From: DASUMP01 sp036277635
GTDB taxonomy: Bacteria > Actinomycetota > Acidimicrobiia > IMCC26256 > PALSA-610
DNA length: 5,761 nucleotides
Assembly (NCBI GenBank): GCA_036277635.1
Contig: DASUMP010000174.1
Span: forward strand, 1-5,761
Reading direction: 5' to 3'
In this document: piece after piece, positions 1 through 5,761 of the stretch
How the letters are laid out: every line of letters starts with the position of its first letter
Position numbering within the stretch: the first letter of the stretch is position 1
Notes under the pieces: generated by a model
What the model was told of the DNA's origin: nothing
The model's database searches: none
The model's input: the letters and a program-made list of their open reading frames with translations, nothing else
Translations under genes and position numbers: made by a program

Positions 1-35
1 CGACCACCACCGCCAGGGACGTTCGGCCGGTCGGA

Positions 36-638
36 TCAGCGCGGAGGGACGCTCACGAACGGGCTGCCGGGGACGGAGAAGCGCCACAGGGACTCGTCGC
101 CGCGGCCCGGTGCGATGCCGATGCGACGCGAGACGAGCGGACGCGACGGCGGTGCGGTCCCGTCGTCGATCACACGGATCGAACCCCGGGTGACGTCGAC
201 GCCGTCGTGACGCTTGTCGAAGCCGAACGCCTGCGCGAGCTTGCCGGGACCGGAGCACAGGTCGCGGTCGCGTCGCGCCTTCACGCGCCGCTCGTACATC
301 GTGGCGAGGCCGTCGAGCGGCACCGCGCCGCGCAGCAGCACCGCGTGCGGCTGCCGGCCGGGCCCGCACACGAGGTTGGAGCACCAGTGCATCCCGTAGG
401 TGAAGTACACGTAGAGATGCCCGGGGCGTCCGAACATCGACGCGTTGCGCGGCGTCTCGCCCCGGTACGCGTGGCTGCCGGGATCGTCGCGGCCGCAGTA
501 CGCCTCGACCTCGACGAGACGCGCCGCGAGCCGACCGCGCTCGGGGTCGTCGTGGACGAGCACCTTGTGCAGCAGCTCGGGCGCGACCGCGAGCGCGTCG
601 CGGTCGTAGAAGCGGCGCGGGAGCGTCCGTGCGCTCAC
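36..638 (-). CDS. mpg: 3-methyladenine DNA glycosylase, AAG/Mpg family
   Basis: This is a monofunctional base excision repair glycosylase. Family members remove alkylated and deaminated purines such as 3-methyladenine and hypoxanthine. At 200 residues it matches bacterial members. By alignment to human AAG: VEVEAY carries the general-base glutamate E45 (human E125) and Y47 (Y127); H56 matches H136; LYVYFTYGM gives Y78 (Y159) and the helix-intercalating Y81 (Y162); N88 matches N169; and R103 matches R182. CSGPGKLAQAF (128-138) is the second conserved block. The usual R-A-x-E-P segment reads R-G-A-V-P here, so the conserved glutamate is V106. The GTG start at 638 overlaps the argH TGA by four bases. 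No good Shine-Dalgarno sequence is visible, so translation probably depends on argH. The N-terminus (LPRRFYDRDALAVAPELL) matches the family start. The gene has no role in arginine synthesis. The 35 bases after its stop show no supportable feature. Confidence 0.94.
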   Translation of the reverse strand: MSARTLPRRFYDRDALAVAPELLHKVLVHDDPERGRLAARLVEVEAYCGRDDPGSHAYRGETPRNASMFGRPGHLYVYFTYGMHWCSNLVCGPGRQPHAVLLRGAVPLDGLATMYERRVKARRDRDLCSGPGKLAQAFGFDKRHDGVDVTRGSIRVIDDGTAPPSRPLVSRRIGIAPGRGDESLWRFSVPGSPFVSVPPR

Positions 639-2059
639 GGCGACAGCGCGGCGGCCTGCTCTTCGAGTCGCTGGCGGGCCCGTCCCAGCTGACGCTCCAC
701 CGGCTCCGGGCCGGCACCCCCGGGCGTGATGCGCCGCTGGACGCCGGCGCCGGGCTCGAGCATCGGGAGGACGTCGGGGCCGAGGCGCGGGTCGGTCATC
801 ACGAGCTCGTCGAGCGGCACGCCGCGCTCGACCGACTGACGCACGAGCGCGCCCACGATCGCGTGCGCTTCGCGGAACGGCAGACCGCCGCGCACGAGGT
901 GCTCGGCGAGGTCAGTCGCGGCCAGCAGCGGCGAGTCGGCGGCGGTCGCCATCCGGTCGTCGACGAACTCGATCGTGTCGAGCAGGCCGGCGAGGGCGCT
1001 GAGCGTGCCGCGGCACACGTCGATGGCGTCGAACAGCGGTTCCTTGTCTTCTTGCAGGTCGCGGTTGTACGCGAGCGGCAGGCCCTTGAGCGTGGCGAGG
1101 AACCCGGTGAGGTGACCGAGCAGCCGACCGGCGCGACCGCGCGCCAGCTCGGCGATGTCGGGGTTCTTCTTCTGGGGCAGCATCGACGAACCGGTCGAGT
1201 ACGCGTCGGCGAGGCGGACGAAGCCGAACTCCTCGCTCGACCACAGCACGATCTCCTCGCCGATGCGCGACGCGTGCACCTGGGTGAGCGTCGCGGTGAA
1301 CAGCGCCTCGGCGACGAAGTCGCGGTCGCCGACCGCGTCGAGCGAGTTCTCGAACACGTGGCCGAAGCCGAGCTCGCGGGCGGTGAACTCGGGATCGAGC
1401 GCGAGCGACGACCCGGCGAGCGCGCCGGCACCGAGGGGCGAGACGTCGGCGCGTCGGAGGCAGTCGCGCCACCGGTCGAAGTCGCGGGCGAAGGCCCAGA
1501 AGTGCGCGAGCAGGTGGTGCGCGAGCATCACCGGCTGCGCGCGTTGCAGGTGCGTGTAGCCGGGGAGGTAGGCGCCGCCGGCTTCGTCGGCCCGCCGCAC
1601 GAGCACGGTCTGGAGCTCGTGGAGCCGGCGGATCGTCGCGGCGCCTTCGCGCCGCAGCCACAGCCGGAGATCGAGCGCGACTTGGTCGTTGCGACTACGT
1701 CCGGTGTGCAGCTTCGCGCCCGCCGGCCCGGCGAGCTCGGTGACACGCCGCTCGATCGCGGTGTGGATGTCTTCGTCGGTGGGGACGAACGCGAACGCGC
1801 CCGACTCGAGCTCGGTCTCGACGCGGTCGAGTGCGCCGAGGATCATCACGCGCTCGTCGTCGGCGAGGAGTCCGGCGCGGGCCAGCATCGCGACGTGCGC
1901 GCGCGACCCCGCGAGGTCGTCGGGGGCGAGCCGCCGGTCGTAGTCGAGGCTCACCGTGTACGCGAGGAGCTCGGCGGCGGGCCCTTCCCCGAAGCGGCCG
2001 TGCCACAGCGGCTGACCGCCGCCGTTCGGCTCGGCGCGCTCGTCGCGGTTGGGGCTCAT
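635..2059 (-). CDS. argH: Argininosuccinate lyase ArgH
   Basis: This enzyme performs the last step of arginine synthesis, cleaving argininosuccinate to arginine and fumarate. It belongs to the fumarase/aspartase superfamily of homotetramers, whose active sites are built from three subunits. At 474 residues it is close to family length. Visible motifs are WHGRF (19-23), DEDIHTAIERR (95-105), KLHTGRSRNDQVALD (116-130), GYTHLQRAQPV (167-177, with H170 matching the catalytic-pair histidine of delta-crystallin/ASL) and the mobile catalytic loop STGSSMLPQKKNPD (288-301, catalytic serine S291 or S292). YNRDLQEDKEP (331-341) follows. The ATG at 2059 overlaps the argG stop as ATGA; the upstream site is weak (GGGGTC), so coupling to argG is likely. 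The first 18 residues are polar and precede the usual W-G-G-R-F start of the family, a short extension. Its TGA overlaps the next gene's GTG as GTGA. Confidence 0.97.
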   Translation of the reverse strand: MSPNRDERAEPNGGGQPLWHGRFGEGPAAELLAYTVSLDYDRRLAPDDLAGSRAHVAMLARAGLLADDERVMILGALDRVETELESGAFAFVPTDEDIHTAIERRVTELAGPAGAKLHTGRSRNDQVALDLRLWLRREGAATIRRLHELQTVLVRRADEAGGAYLPGYTHLQRAQPVMLAHHLLAHFWAFARDFDRWRDCLRRADVSPLGAGALAGSSLALDPEFTARELGFGHVFENSLDAVGDRDFVAEALFTATLTQVHASRIGEEIVLWSSEEFGFVRLADAYSTGSSMLPQKKNPDIAELARGRAGRLLGHLTGFLATLKGLPLAYNRDLQEDKEPLFDAIDVCRGTLSALAGLLDTIEFVDDRMATAADSPLLAATDLAEHLVRGGLPFREAHAIVGALVRQSVERGVPLDELVMTDPRLGPDVLPMLEPGAGVQRRITPGGAGPEPVERQLGRARQRLEEQAAALSP

Positions 2060-3264
2060 CGGGACCCCGGACCTTGGCGACGCGACCACGTCTCGACCGA
2101 CAGGCCCCACAGGCGCACGAAGCCGGCCGAGTCCTCGTGGCGGAACGAGTCCTCGGCGTCGTAGGTGGCGAGGTCGTGGTCGTAGAGGCCGCGCGCGGCG
2201 CGTCGACCCACGGCGTGACAGCGGCCCGGTTCGAGGCGGAGGCGCACCTCGCCGGTGACGTGGCGCTGCGTCTCGCGCATGAACGCGTCGAGCGCACCCA
2301 TGAGCGGCGAGTGCCACAGTCCGTCGTAGATGAGCTCGGCGACTCGGATCTCGAGGCGCTGCTTCTCGCGCGCGACGTCGCGCTCGAGCGTGATGCCCTC
2401 GAGGTCTTGGTGGGCGAGGATCAACGCGAGCGACCCGGGGCACTCGTACACCTCGCGGCTCTTGATGCCGACACGACGGTTCTCGACCATGTCGATGCGT
2501 CCGAAGCCGTACGAGCCCGCGAGCTCGTCGAGCCGCTCCACGAGCGTCACGAGATCGACGCGGGCGCCGTCGAGCGCGACGGGGACGCCTTCGTCGAACT
2601 CGACGACGAGCTCGGTCGGTTCCGCGGGCGCGTCGTGCGGATCGCGGGTGAGCGTGAACGGTTCGGCGGGCGCGGCCGACCACGGGTTCTCGAGCACCCC
2701 GCACTCGATGGCGCGTCCCCACATGTTCTCGTCGATCGAGTACAGCTTCTCCTTCGTCGCGGTGATCGGGATGTCCCACTGCGCGGCGAGGTCGATGCAG
2801 TCGGCGCGCGTGAGCCCCCAGGTGCGGACGGGCGCGAGCACCTCGAGGTCGGGCGCGAGCACTCGGGTCGACACCTCGAAACGCACCTGGTCGTTGCCCT
2901 TGCCGGTGCAGCCATGCCCGACGGCGTCGGCGCCGTGGCGGCGCGCCGAGGCGACGAGGTGCTCCACGATGACCGGGCGCGACAGCGCGGAAACCAGCGG
3001 GTACTTGCCTTCGTAGAGGGCGTTGGCGCGCAGCGCGGGGACGAGGAAGTCGCGCGCGTACTGCTCGCGCGCGTCGATGACCTCGACTTCGACGGCGCCG
3101 GCCGCAATCGCGCGCTCGCGGATCGCGTCGGCTTCGCCGTGCTGCAGCTGGCCGACGTCGACGGCGCACGCGACGACCTCGACGTCCCACTGTTCACGCA
3201 TCCAGCGCACGGCCACGGACGTGTCGAGTCCGCCGGAGTACGCGAGCACCACTCGCTTCGCCAC
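2056..3264 (-). CDS. argG: Argininosuccinate synthase ArgG
   Basis: This enzyme joins citrulline and aspartate using ATP, giving argininosuccinate, AMP and pyrophosphate. At 402 residues it has the normal bacterial length. The N-terminal nucleotide-binding domain begins with the PP-loop AYSGGLDTS (8-16), followed by VDVGQ (35-39) and EGKYPL (85-90). The second signature, GHGCTGKGNDQVRFE (116-130), is intact; it covers the glycine-rich, aspartate- and citrulline-contacting region. Further conserved stretches are YSIDENMWGRAIECG (175-189) and ENRRVGIKSREVYE (261-274) in the synthetase domain, and the C-terminal tail supplies the oligomerisation helix. The GTG start at 3264 lies six bases after AAGGA and places the PP-loop at residue 8, as in the family. 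It is the only gene in the window not overlapping its upstream neighbour (29 bases from argR). Its TGA overlaps the argH ATG as ATGA. Confidence 0.97.
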   Translation of the reverse strand: MAKRVVLAYSGGLDTSVAVRWMREQWDVEVVACAVDVGQLQHGEADAIRERAIAAGAVEVEVIDAREQYARDFLVPALRANALYEGKYPLVSALSRPVIVEHLVASARRHGADAVGHGCTGKGNDQVRFEVSTRVLAPDLEVLAPVRTWGLTRADCIDLAAQWDIPITATKEKLYSIDENMWGRAIECGVLENPWSAAPAEPFTLTRDPHDAPAEPTELVVEFDEGVPVALDGARVDLVTLVERLDELAGSYGFGRIDMVENRRVGIKSREVYECPGSLALILAHQDLEGITLERDVAREKQRLEIRVAELIYDGLWHSPLMGALDAFMRETQRHVTGEVRLRLEPGRCHAVGRRAARGLYDHDLATYDAEDSFRHEDSAGFVRLWGLSVETWSRRQGPGSR

Positions 3265-3270
3265 TACGGG

Positions 3271-3275
3271 TCCTT
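3271..3275 (-). promoter_or_regulatory. Ribosome binding site of argG
   Basis: AAGGA on the minus strand, the end of a purine run AAGGGAAGGA, six bases before the GTG at 3264. It lies in the 29-base argR-argG spacer, the only intergenic gap in the operon segment, and decides the start. No ARG-box-like palindrome or promoter hexamer pair is seen in the spacer. Confidence 0.8.
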
Positions 3276-3293
3276 CCCTTGCTCCGTTGAGTC

Positions 3294-3764
3294 CTACAGG
3301 CCCGCCATCGCGGCGAGCTCGGCGCCGACGGCGGCACCACCGGCCGACTCCCGACACACGATGAGGATCGTGTCGTCGCCGGCGACGGTGCCCAGGATCG
3401 TCGGCAGCGACGCCCGATCCAACGCGGACGCGACCACGTGCGCGCTCCCGGGCGGGGTGCGCAGCACGACGAGGTTGGCGCTGTGCGCGACCTCGACGAC
3501 GAACTCGCCCATGAGGCGGCGCAGGTGGTCGTCGCCCGAACCGCGATCCTTCGTGTACTCGGGGATCGCGTACGCCATCGCGCCGCCGGGGATGCGCACC
3601 TTCACCGCGCCGAGGTCTTCGAGGTCGCGACTCACCGTTGCTTGGGTCGCGACCACGCCTTCGGCTTCGAGCAGCTGGACGAGCTGCGCCTGGCTCGACA
3701 CCGGGTGCTCCTCCAAGATGCGCAAGATGCGGTGGTGTCGTTGGGGCTTGCCGAGCGCGGCCAT
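3294..3764 (-). CDS. argR: Arginine repressor ArgR
   Basis: This is an arginine-responsive transcriptional regulator. Family members form hexamers that bind ARG-box operators when arginine is bound. The 156-residue length is typical. Residues 5-70 form the winged helix-turn-helix domain, with TQATVSRDL (40-48) as the DNA-recognition signature. A polar linker at about 71-82 leads to the C-terminal oligomerisation and arginine-binding domain, where GTVAGDDT (125-132) carries the paired aspartates D130 and D131 that contact arginine in characterised ArgR/AhrC proteins. The start is ATG at 3764, sharing one base with the argF TGA, with GAGGGAG four bases upstream. A GTG one codon earlier (3767) is possible but would sit only one base from that site. 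The stop is TAG, the only non-TGA stop here. Being inside the operon, argR is likely co-transcribed with its targets and so autoregulated. That is inference, as no operator is visible in the window. Confidence 0.96.
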   Translation of the reverse strand: MAALGKPQRHHRILRILEEHPVSSQAQLVQLLEAEGVVATQATVSRDLEDLGAVKVRIPGGAMAYAIPEYTKDRGSGDDHLRRLMGEFVVEVAHSANLVVLRTPPGSAHVVASALDRASLPTILGTVAGDDTILIVCRESAGGAAVGAELAAMAGL

Positions 3765-4675
3765 CACGCTCCCTCGTCGAGCAGGTCGGCGAGCAGCGCG
3801 CGCGCCGAGTCCATCCGGTTCGCCGCTTGTTGCCACACGAGCGACCGCGGCCCGTCGATGACGCTCGCCGCGACCTCCTCGCCGCGGTGCGCGGGCAGAC
3901 AGTGCAAGAAGACGGCGTCGGGATCGGCGCTGTCGAACAACGCGTCGTCGACGGTGTACCCGGCGAACGCTTGCAGCCGCGCCGCGCGCTCGTCCTCCTG
4001 GCCCATCGACGTCCACACGTCGGTGTAGACCGCGTGCGCGCCGCGCACCGCGTCGTACGCGTCGGCGTGCAGCTCGACGACGCCCCCGAGGTTCCGCACC
4101 GCGTCGACCACGCCGTCGTCGAGCTCGTAGCCGGGCGGCGACGCGACCGCGATCTCGATGCCGCACATCGCGCTGGCGTAGGCGAGCGACGCGGCGACGT
4201 TGTTCCCGTCGCCCACGAACGCCACCCGCCGGCCGGCCACGTCACCGAAGTGCTCGCGCAGCGTGAGGACGTCGGCGAGCGCCTGGCACGGGTGGGCCCG
4301 GTCGGAGAGGAGGTTCACGACCGGGACGTCGACGACCGCGGCCATTCGCTCGAGGGTGCGGTGGTCGAACACCCGGGCCGTGATCACCCGGGCGAAGCCG
4401 GCGAAGGTGCGGGCGACGTCTTCGACCGTCTCGCGGGTGTCGAGACCGACCTCCTCGCCGCGCACGTACATCGCGTGCCCGCCGAGCGTCGCGATCGCCA
4501 TCTCGATCGATACGCGGGTGCGGGCCGACGGCTTCTCGAACAGCGCGACCGCACCCGCACCGGCGAGCAGCGGCGGGACGCTCGCCGGGTCGTGCTTCCA
4601 CGCCAGCGCGCGTGCGAGGAGCGCGTCGAGACGCGCGGTGTCGAGATCGTCGATCTCCAGGAAGTGTCGGGTCAC
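3764..4675 (-). CDS. argF: Ornithine carbamoyltransferase ArgF
   Basis: This enzyme transfers the carbamoyl group of carbamoyl phosphate to ornithine, giving citrulline and phosphate; family members are cytoplasmic trimers. At 303 residues it has the usual family length. The N-terminal domain holds the carbamoyl-phosphate loop FEKPSARTR (46-54) and HPCQALAD (128-135). The C-terminal ornithine domain holds VGDGNN (154-159), TDVWTSMGQE (218-227; the SMG motif marks ornithine rather than aspartate transcarbamylases) and FLHCLPAHRG (256-265, with C259). R287 lies in the closing NRM motif. The phosphate loop reads S-A-R-T-R where S-T-R-T-R is usual. The GTG start at 4675 was chosen because it overlaps the argD stop as GTGA, has a strong GGAGGAG eight bases upstream, and gives the family-typical N-terminus TRHFLEIDDL. 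The stop shares one base with the argR ATG. Function is confident; the T-to-A change probably leaves it active, which is inference. Confidence 0.96.
   Translation of the reverse strand: MTRHFLEIDDLDTARLDALLARALAWKHDPASVPPLLAGAGAVALFEKPSARTRVSIEMAIATLGGHAMYVRGEEVGLDTRETVEDVARTFAGFARVITARVFDHRTLERMAAVVDVPVVNLLSDRAHPCQALADVLTLREHFGDVAGRRVAFVGDGNNVAASLAYASAMCGIEIAVASPPGYELDDGVVDAVRNLGGVVELHADAYDAVRGAHAVYTDVWTSMGQEDERAARLQAFAGYTVDDALFDSADPDAVFLHCLPAHRGEEVAASVIDGPRSLVWQQAANRMDSARALLADLLDEGA
3769..3775 (-). promoter_or_regulatory. Ribosome binding site of argR
   Basis: GAGGGAG on the minus strand, inside the last codons of argF. It is four bases before the ATG at 3764 and only one base before the alternative GTG at 3767, so it favours the ATG. 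Confidence 0.6.
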
Positions 4676-5761
4676 GGCGTCGTCTCCTCCCCCACCGCGA
4701 CGATCGCCGCAGCGACGATCGCGACGGCTTCGTCGATCTCGGCGTCGCTCACGAGCAACGGCGGCGCGAAGCGCAGCGCCGTGGGCGTCACCGCGTTCAC
4801 GACGAGTCCACGAGCGAGGCATTCGGTGGCGACCGCGCCCGCGGCGACGCCGGGGTCGAGCTCGGCGGCGATCAGCAGTCCGAGCCCGCGCACCGCGGCG
4901 ACGCCGGCGAGGGCGCCGAGCGCGTCGGTGAGCCGAGCGCCCGCGCGCTCGGCGCGGGCAGGGACGTTCTCGGCTTCCATGACGTCGAGCACCGCGAGCG
5001 CGGCGCGCGCGGCGAGCGGTTGGCCGCCGAACGTGCTCGCGTGGTCGCCGGGCCGGAACGCGGCGGCGACGTCGCGGCGCGCCCAGCACGCCCCGATCGG
5101 CATGCCGTTGCCGAGCGCCTTCGCCATCGTCACGACGTCGGGGCGCACCCCGCTGTGCTCCATCCCGAACCACCGTCCGGTGCGCCCGAGGCCGGTCTGG
5201 ACCTCGTCGACCACGAGGAGCGCTTCGCGCTCGTCGCACAGGGTGCGCACCGCTTCGAGGTACTCGGGCGGCGCGACGTGGACGCCGCCTTCGCCCTGCA
5301 CGGGTTCGAGCATCACCGCGCACACGCGCTCGTCGAGCGCGCTCGCCAGCGCGTCGACGTCGCCGAACACCACGTGGCGAAAGCCCGACGGCAGCGGTTG
5401 GAACGGTTCGTGCTTCTGCGGTTGACCGGTCGCCGCCAACGTGGTGAGCGTCCGGCCGTGGAACGACCCGAACGCGGTGACGACGTGGTAGCGCTCGGGC
5501 CCGCCGTGGGTCTGCCCGTGGCGGCGCGCGAGCTTGATCGCGCACTCGTTCGCCTCCGCGCCCGAGTTGGCGAAGAACACCTGACCGCCGCCGCCGAGCC
5601 GGACGTCGAGCCGCTGCGCGAGTCGGGGCTGCACGTCGTTGTAGTAGAGGTTCGACACGTGCAGCAGCGTCTCGGCTTGCTCGGCGATCGCCCGCGCGAC
5701 GTCGGGGTGCGCGTGGCCGAGCGACACGACCGCGAGCCCGGAGAGGAAGTCGAGGTAGCGC
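4672..5761 (-). CDS. argD: Acetylornithine aminotransferase ArgD (5' end truncated by window edge)
   Basis: This is a PLP-dependent class III aminotransferase. It converts N-acetylglutamate 5-semialdehyde plus glutamate to N-acetylornithine plus 2-oxoglutarate, in the cytoplasm. 362 residues are visible and open at the window edge; family members are about 390-410 residues, so some 30-40 N-terminal residues are missing. The GTG at 5727 (V-S-L-G-H-A-H-P) is not the start, because the conserved stretch RYLDFLSGLAVV continues upstream of it to the edge. Counting from the first visible codon (5760), motifs are SGAEAN (66-71, cofactor phosphate region), SFHGRT (99-104), EPVQGEGG (152-159), DEVQTGLGRTG (185-195, Asp to the PLP ring nitrogen), the Schiff-base lysine in AKALGNG (K214, codon 5119-5121), STFGG (242-246) and RFAPPL (330-335). 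Position next to argF and argR favours ArgD over other omega-aminotransferases such as AstC or GabT. Its TGA overlaps the argF GTG by four bases. Confidence 0.95.
   Translation of the reverse strand, partial: RYLDFLSGLAVVSLGHAHPDVARAIAEQAETLLHVSNLYYNDVQPRLAQRLDVRLGGGGQVFFANSGAEANECAIKLARRHGQTHGGPERYHVVTAFGSFHGRTLTTLAATGQPQKHEPFQPLPSGFRHVVFGDVDALASALDERVCAVMLEPVQGEGGVHVAPPEYLEAVRTLCDEREALLVVDEVQTGLGRTGRWFGMEHSGVRPDVVTMAKALGNGMPIGACWARRDVAAAFRPGDHASTFGGQPLAARAALAVLDVMEAENVPARAERAGARLTDALGALAGVAAVRGLGLLIAAELDPGVAAGAVATECLARGLVVNAVTPTALRFAPPLLVSDAEIDEAVAIVAAAIVAVGEETTP
4684..4690 (-). promoter_or_regulatory. Ribosome binding site of argF
   Basis: GGAGGAG on the minus strand, within a longer purine run and eight bases before the GTG at 4675. 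It lies inside the 3' end of argD and fixes the argF start in a region where the frame stays open further upstream. Confidence 0.8.

Noticed and set aside
18..35. GC-rich partial palindrome around CGGCCG after the mpg stop, considered as a terminator
   Set aside because: The stem is short and imperfect and no U-run follows within the window, so a terminator cannot be supported.
635..3190. Apparent 851-residue minus-strand protein ending as ArgH, which could suggest a fusion
   Set aside because: Only the part from the ATG at 2059 is ArgH. The upstream part is the Arg/Pro-rich shadow of argG in another frame, and argG itself is intact. The same applies to apparent long upstream extensions of argF, argR and argG.
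3265..3293. Possible ARG-box operator or promoter in the argR-argG spacer
   Set aside because: No TGAAT...ATTCA-like palindrome or -35/-10 pair is visible, and most of the 29 bases are taken up by the argG ribosome binding site.
4697..4722. Repeated 11-mer GCGACGATCGC (4697-4707 and 4712-4722)
   Set aside because: It falls in argD codons for the Ala/Val/Ile-rich C-terminal helix (VAIVAAAIVAV). Similar codons for a repeated residue pattern explain it, and there are only two copies.
629..5425. Very long plus-strand open frames (for example 629-2164, 1831-3861 and 3638-5425)
   Set aside because: They run opposite the arg genes, have low-complexity Arg/Ala/Glu/Val-rich translations with no recognisable domain, and overlap each other. 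This is expected of antisense frames in GC-rich coding DNA.
5725..5727. GTG as the argD start
   Set aside because: Conserved ArgD sequence (RYLDFLSGLAVV) continues upstream in frame to the window edge, so the true start lies outside.

Overview
The window is a compact stretch of bacterial chromosome read entirely on the minus strand. It holds most of an arginine biosynthesis operon followed by a DNA repair gene. In transcription order (right to left): argD (5' end cut off by the window edge), argF, argR, argG, argH, and an AAG/Mpg-family 3-methyladenine DNA glycosylase. The base composition is very GC-rich (about 70% by eye), with GTG starts on three genes and TGA stops on five of six. The order argD-F-R-G-H, with the repressor gene inside the operon, is the arrangement known from Actinobacteria (argCJBDFRGH). 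A high-GC actinobacterium is therefore the best guess, possibly a lineage such as Acidimicrobiia; the class-level guess is weak.

Layout: 5761-4672 argD (partial); 4675-3764 argF; 3764-3294 argR; 3264-2056 argG; 2059-635 argH; 638-36 mpg. Four of the five junctions overlap by 1 or 4 bases (GTGA, TGATG, ATGA, GTGA), which suggests translational coupling along one transcript. The only real gap is the 29 bases between argR and argG, which carries a good ribosome binding site for argG. The last 35 bases (1-35) lie beyond mpg; no gene, terminator or operator can be supported there. No promoter or ARG box was seen, so the operon promoter presumably lies upstream of the window, before argC or argJ.

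Function: ArgD makes N-acetylornithine, which is later deacetylated to ornithine. ArgF carbamoylates ornithine to citrulline, ArgG joins citrulline to aspartate, and ArgH splits argininosuccinate into arginine and fumarate. ArgR senses arginine and represses the pathway. The glycosylase has no metabolic link to arginine and is the one outsider, although argH, mpg and tyrS are also neighbours or near-neighbours in other Actinobacteria. All six genes look intact, with family catalytic motifs present. I found no mobile element, CRISPR array, RNA gene or novel system; the many long plus-strand open frames are GC-rich shadows of these genes.
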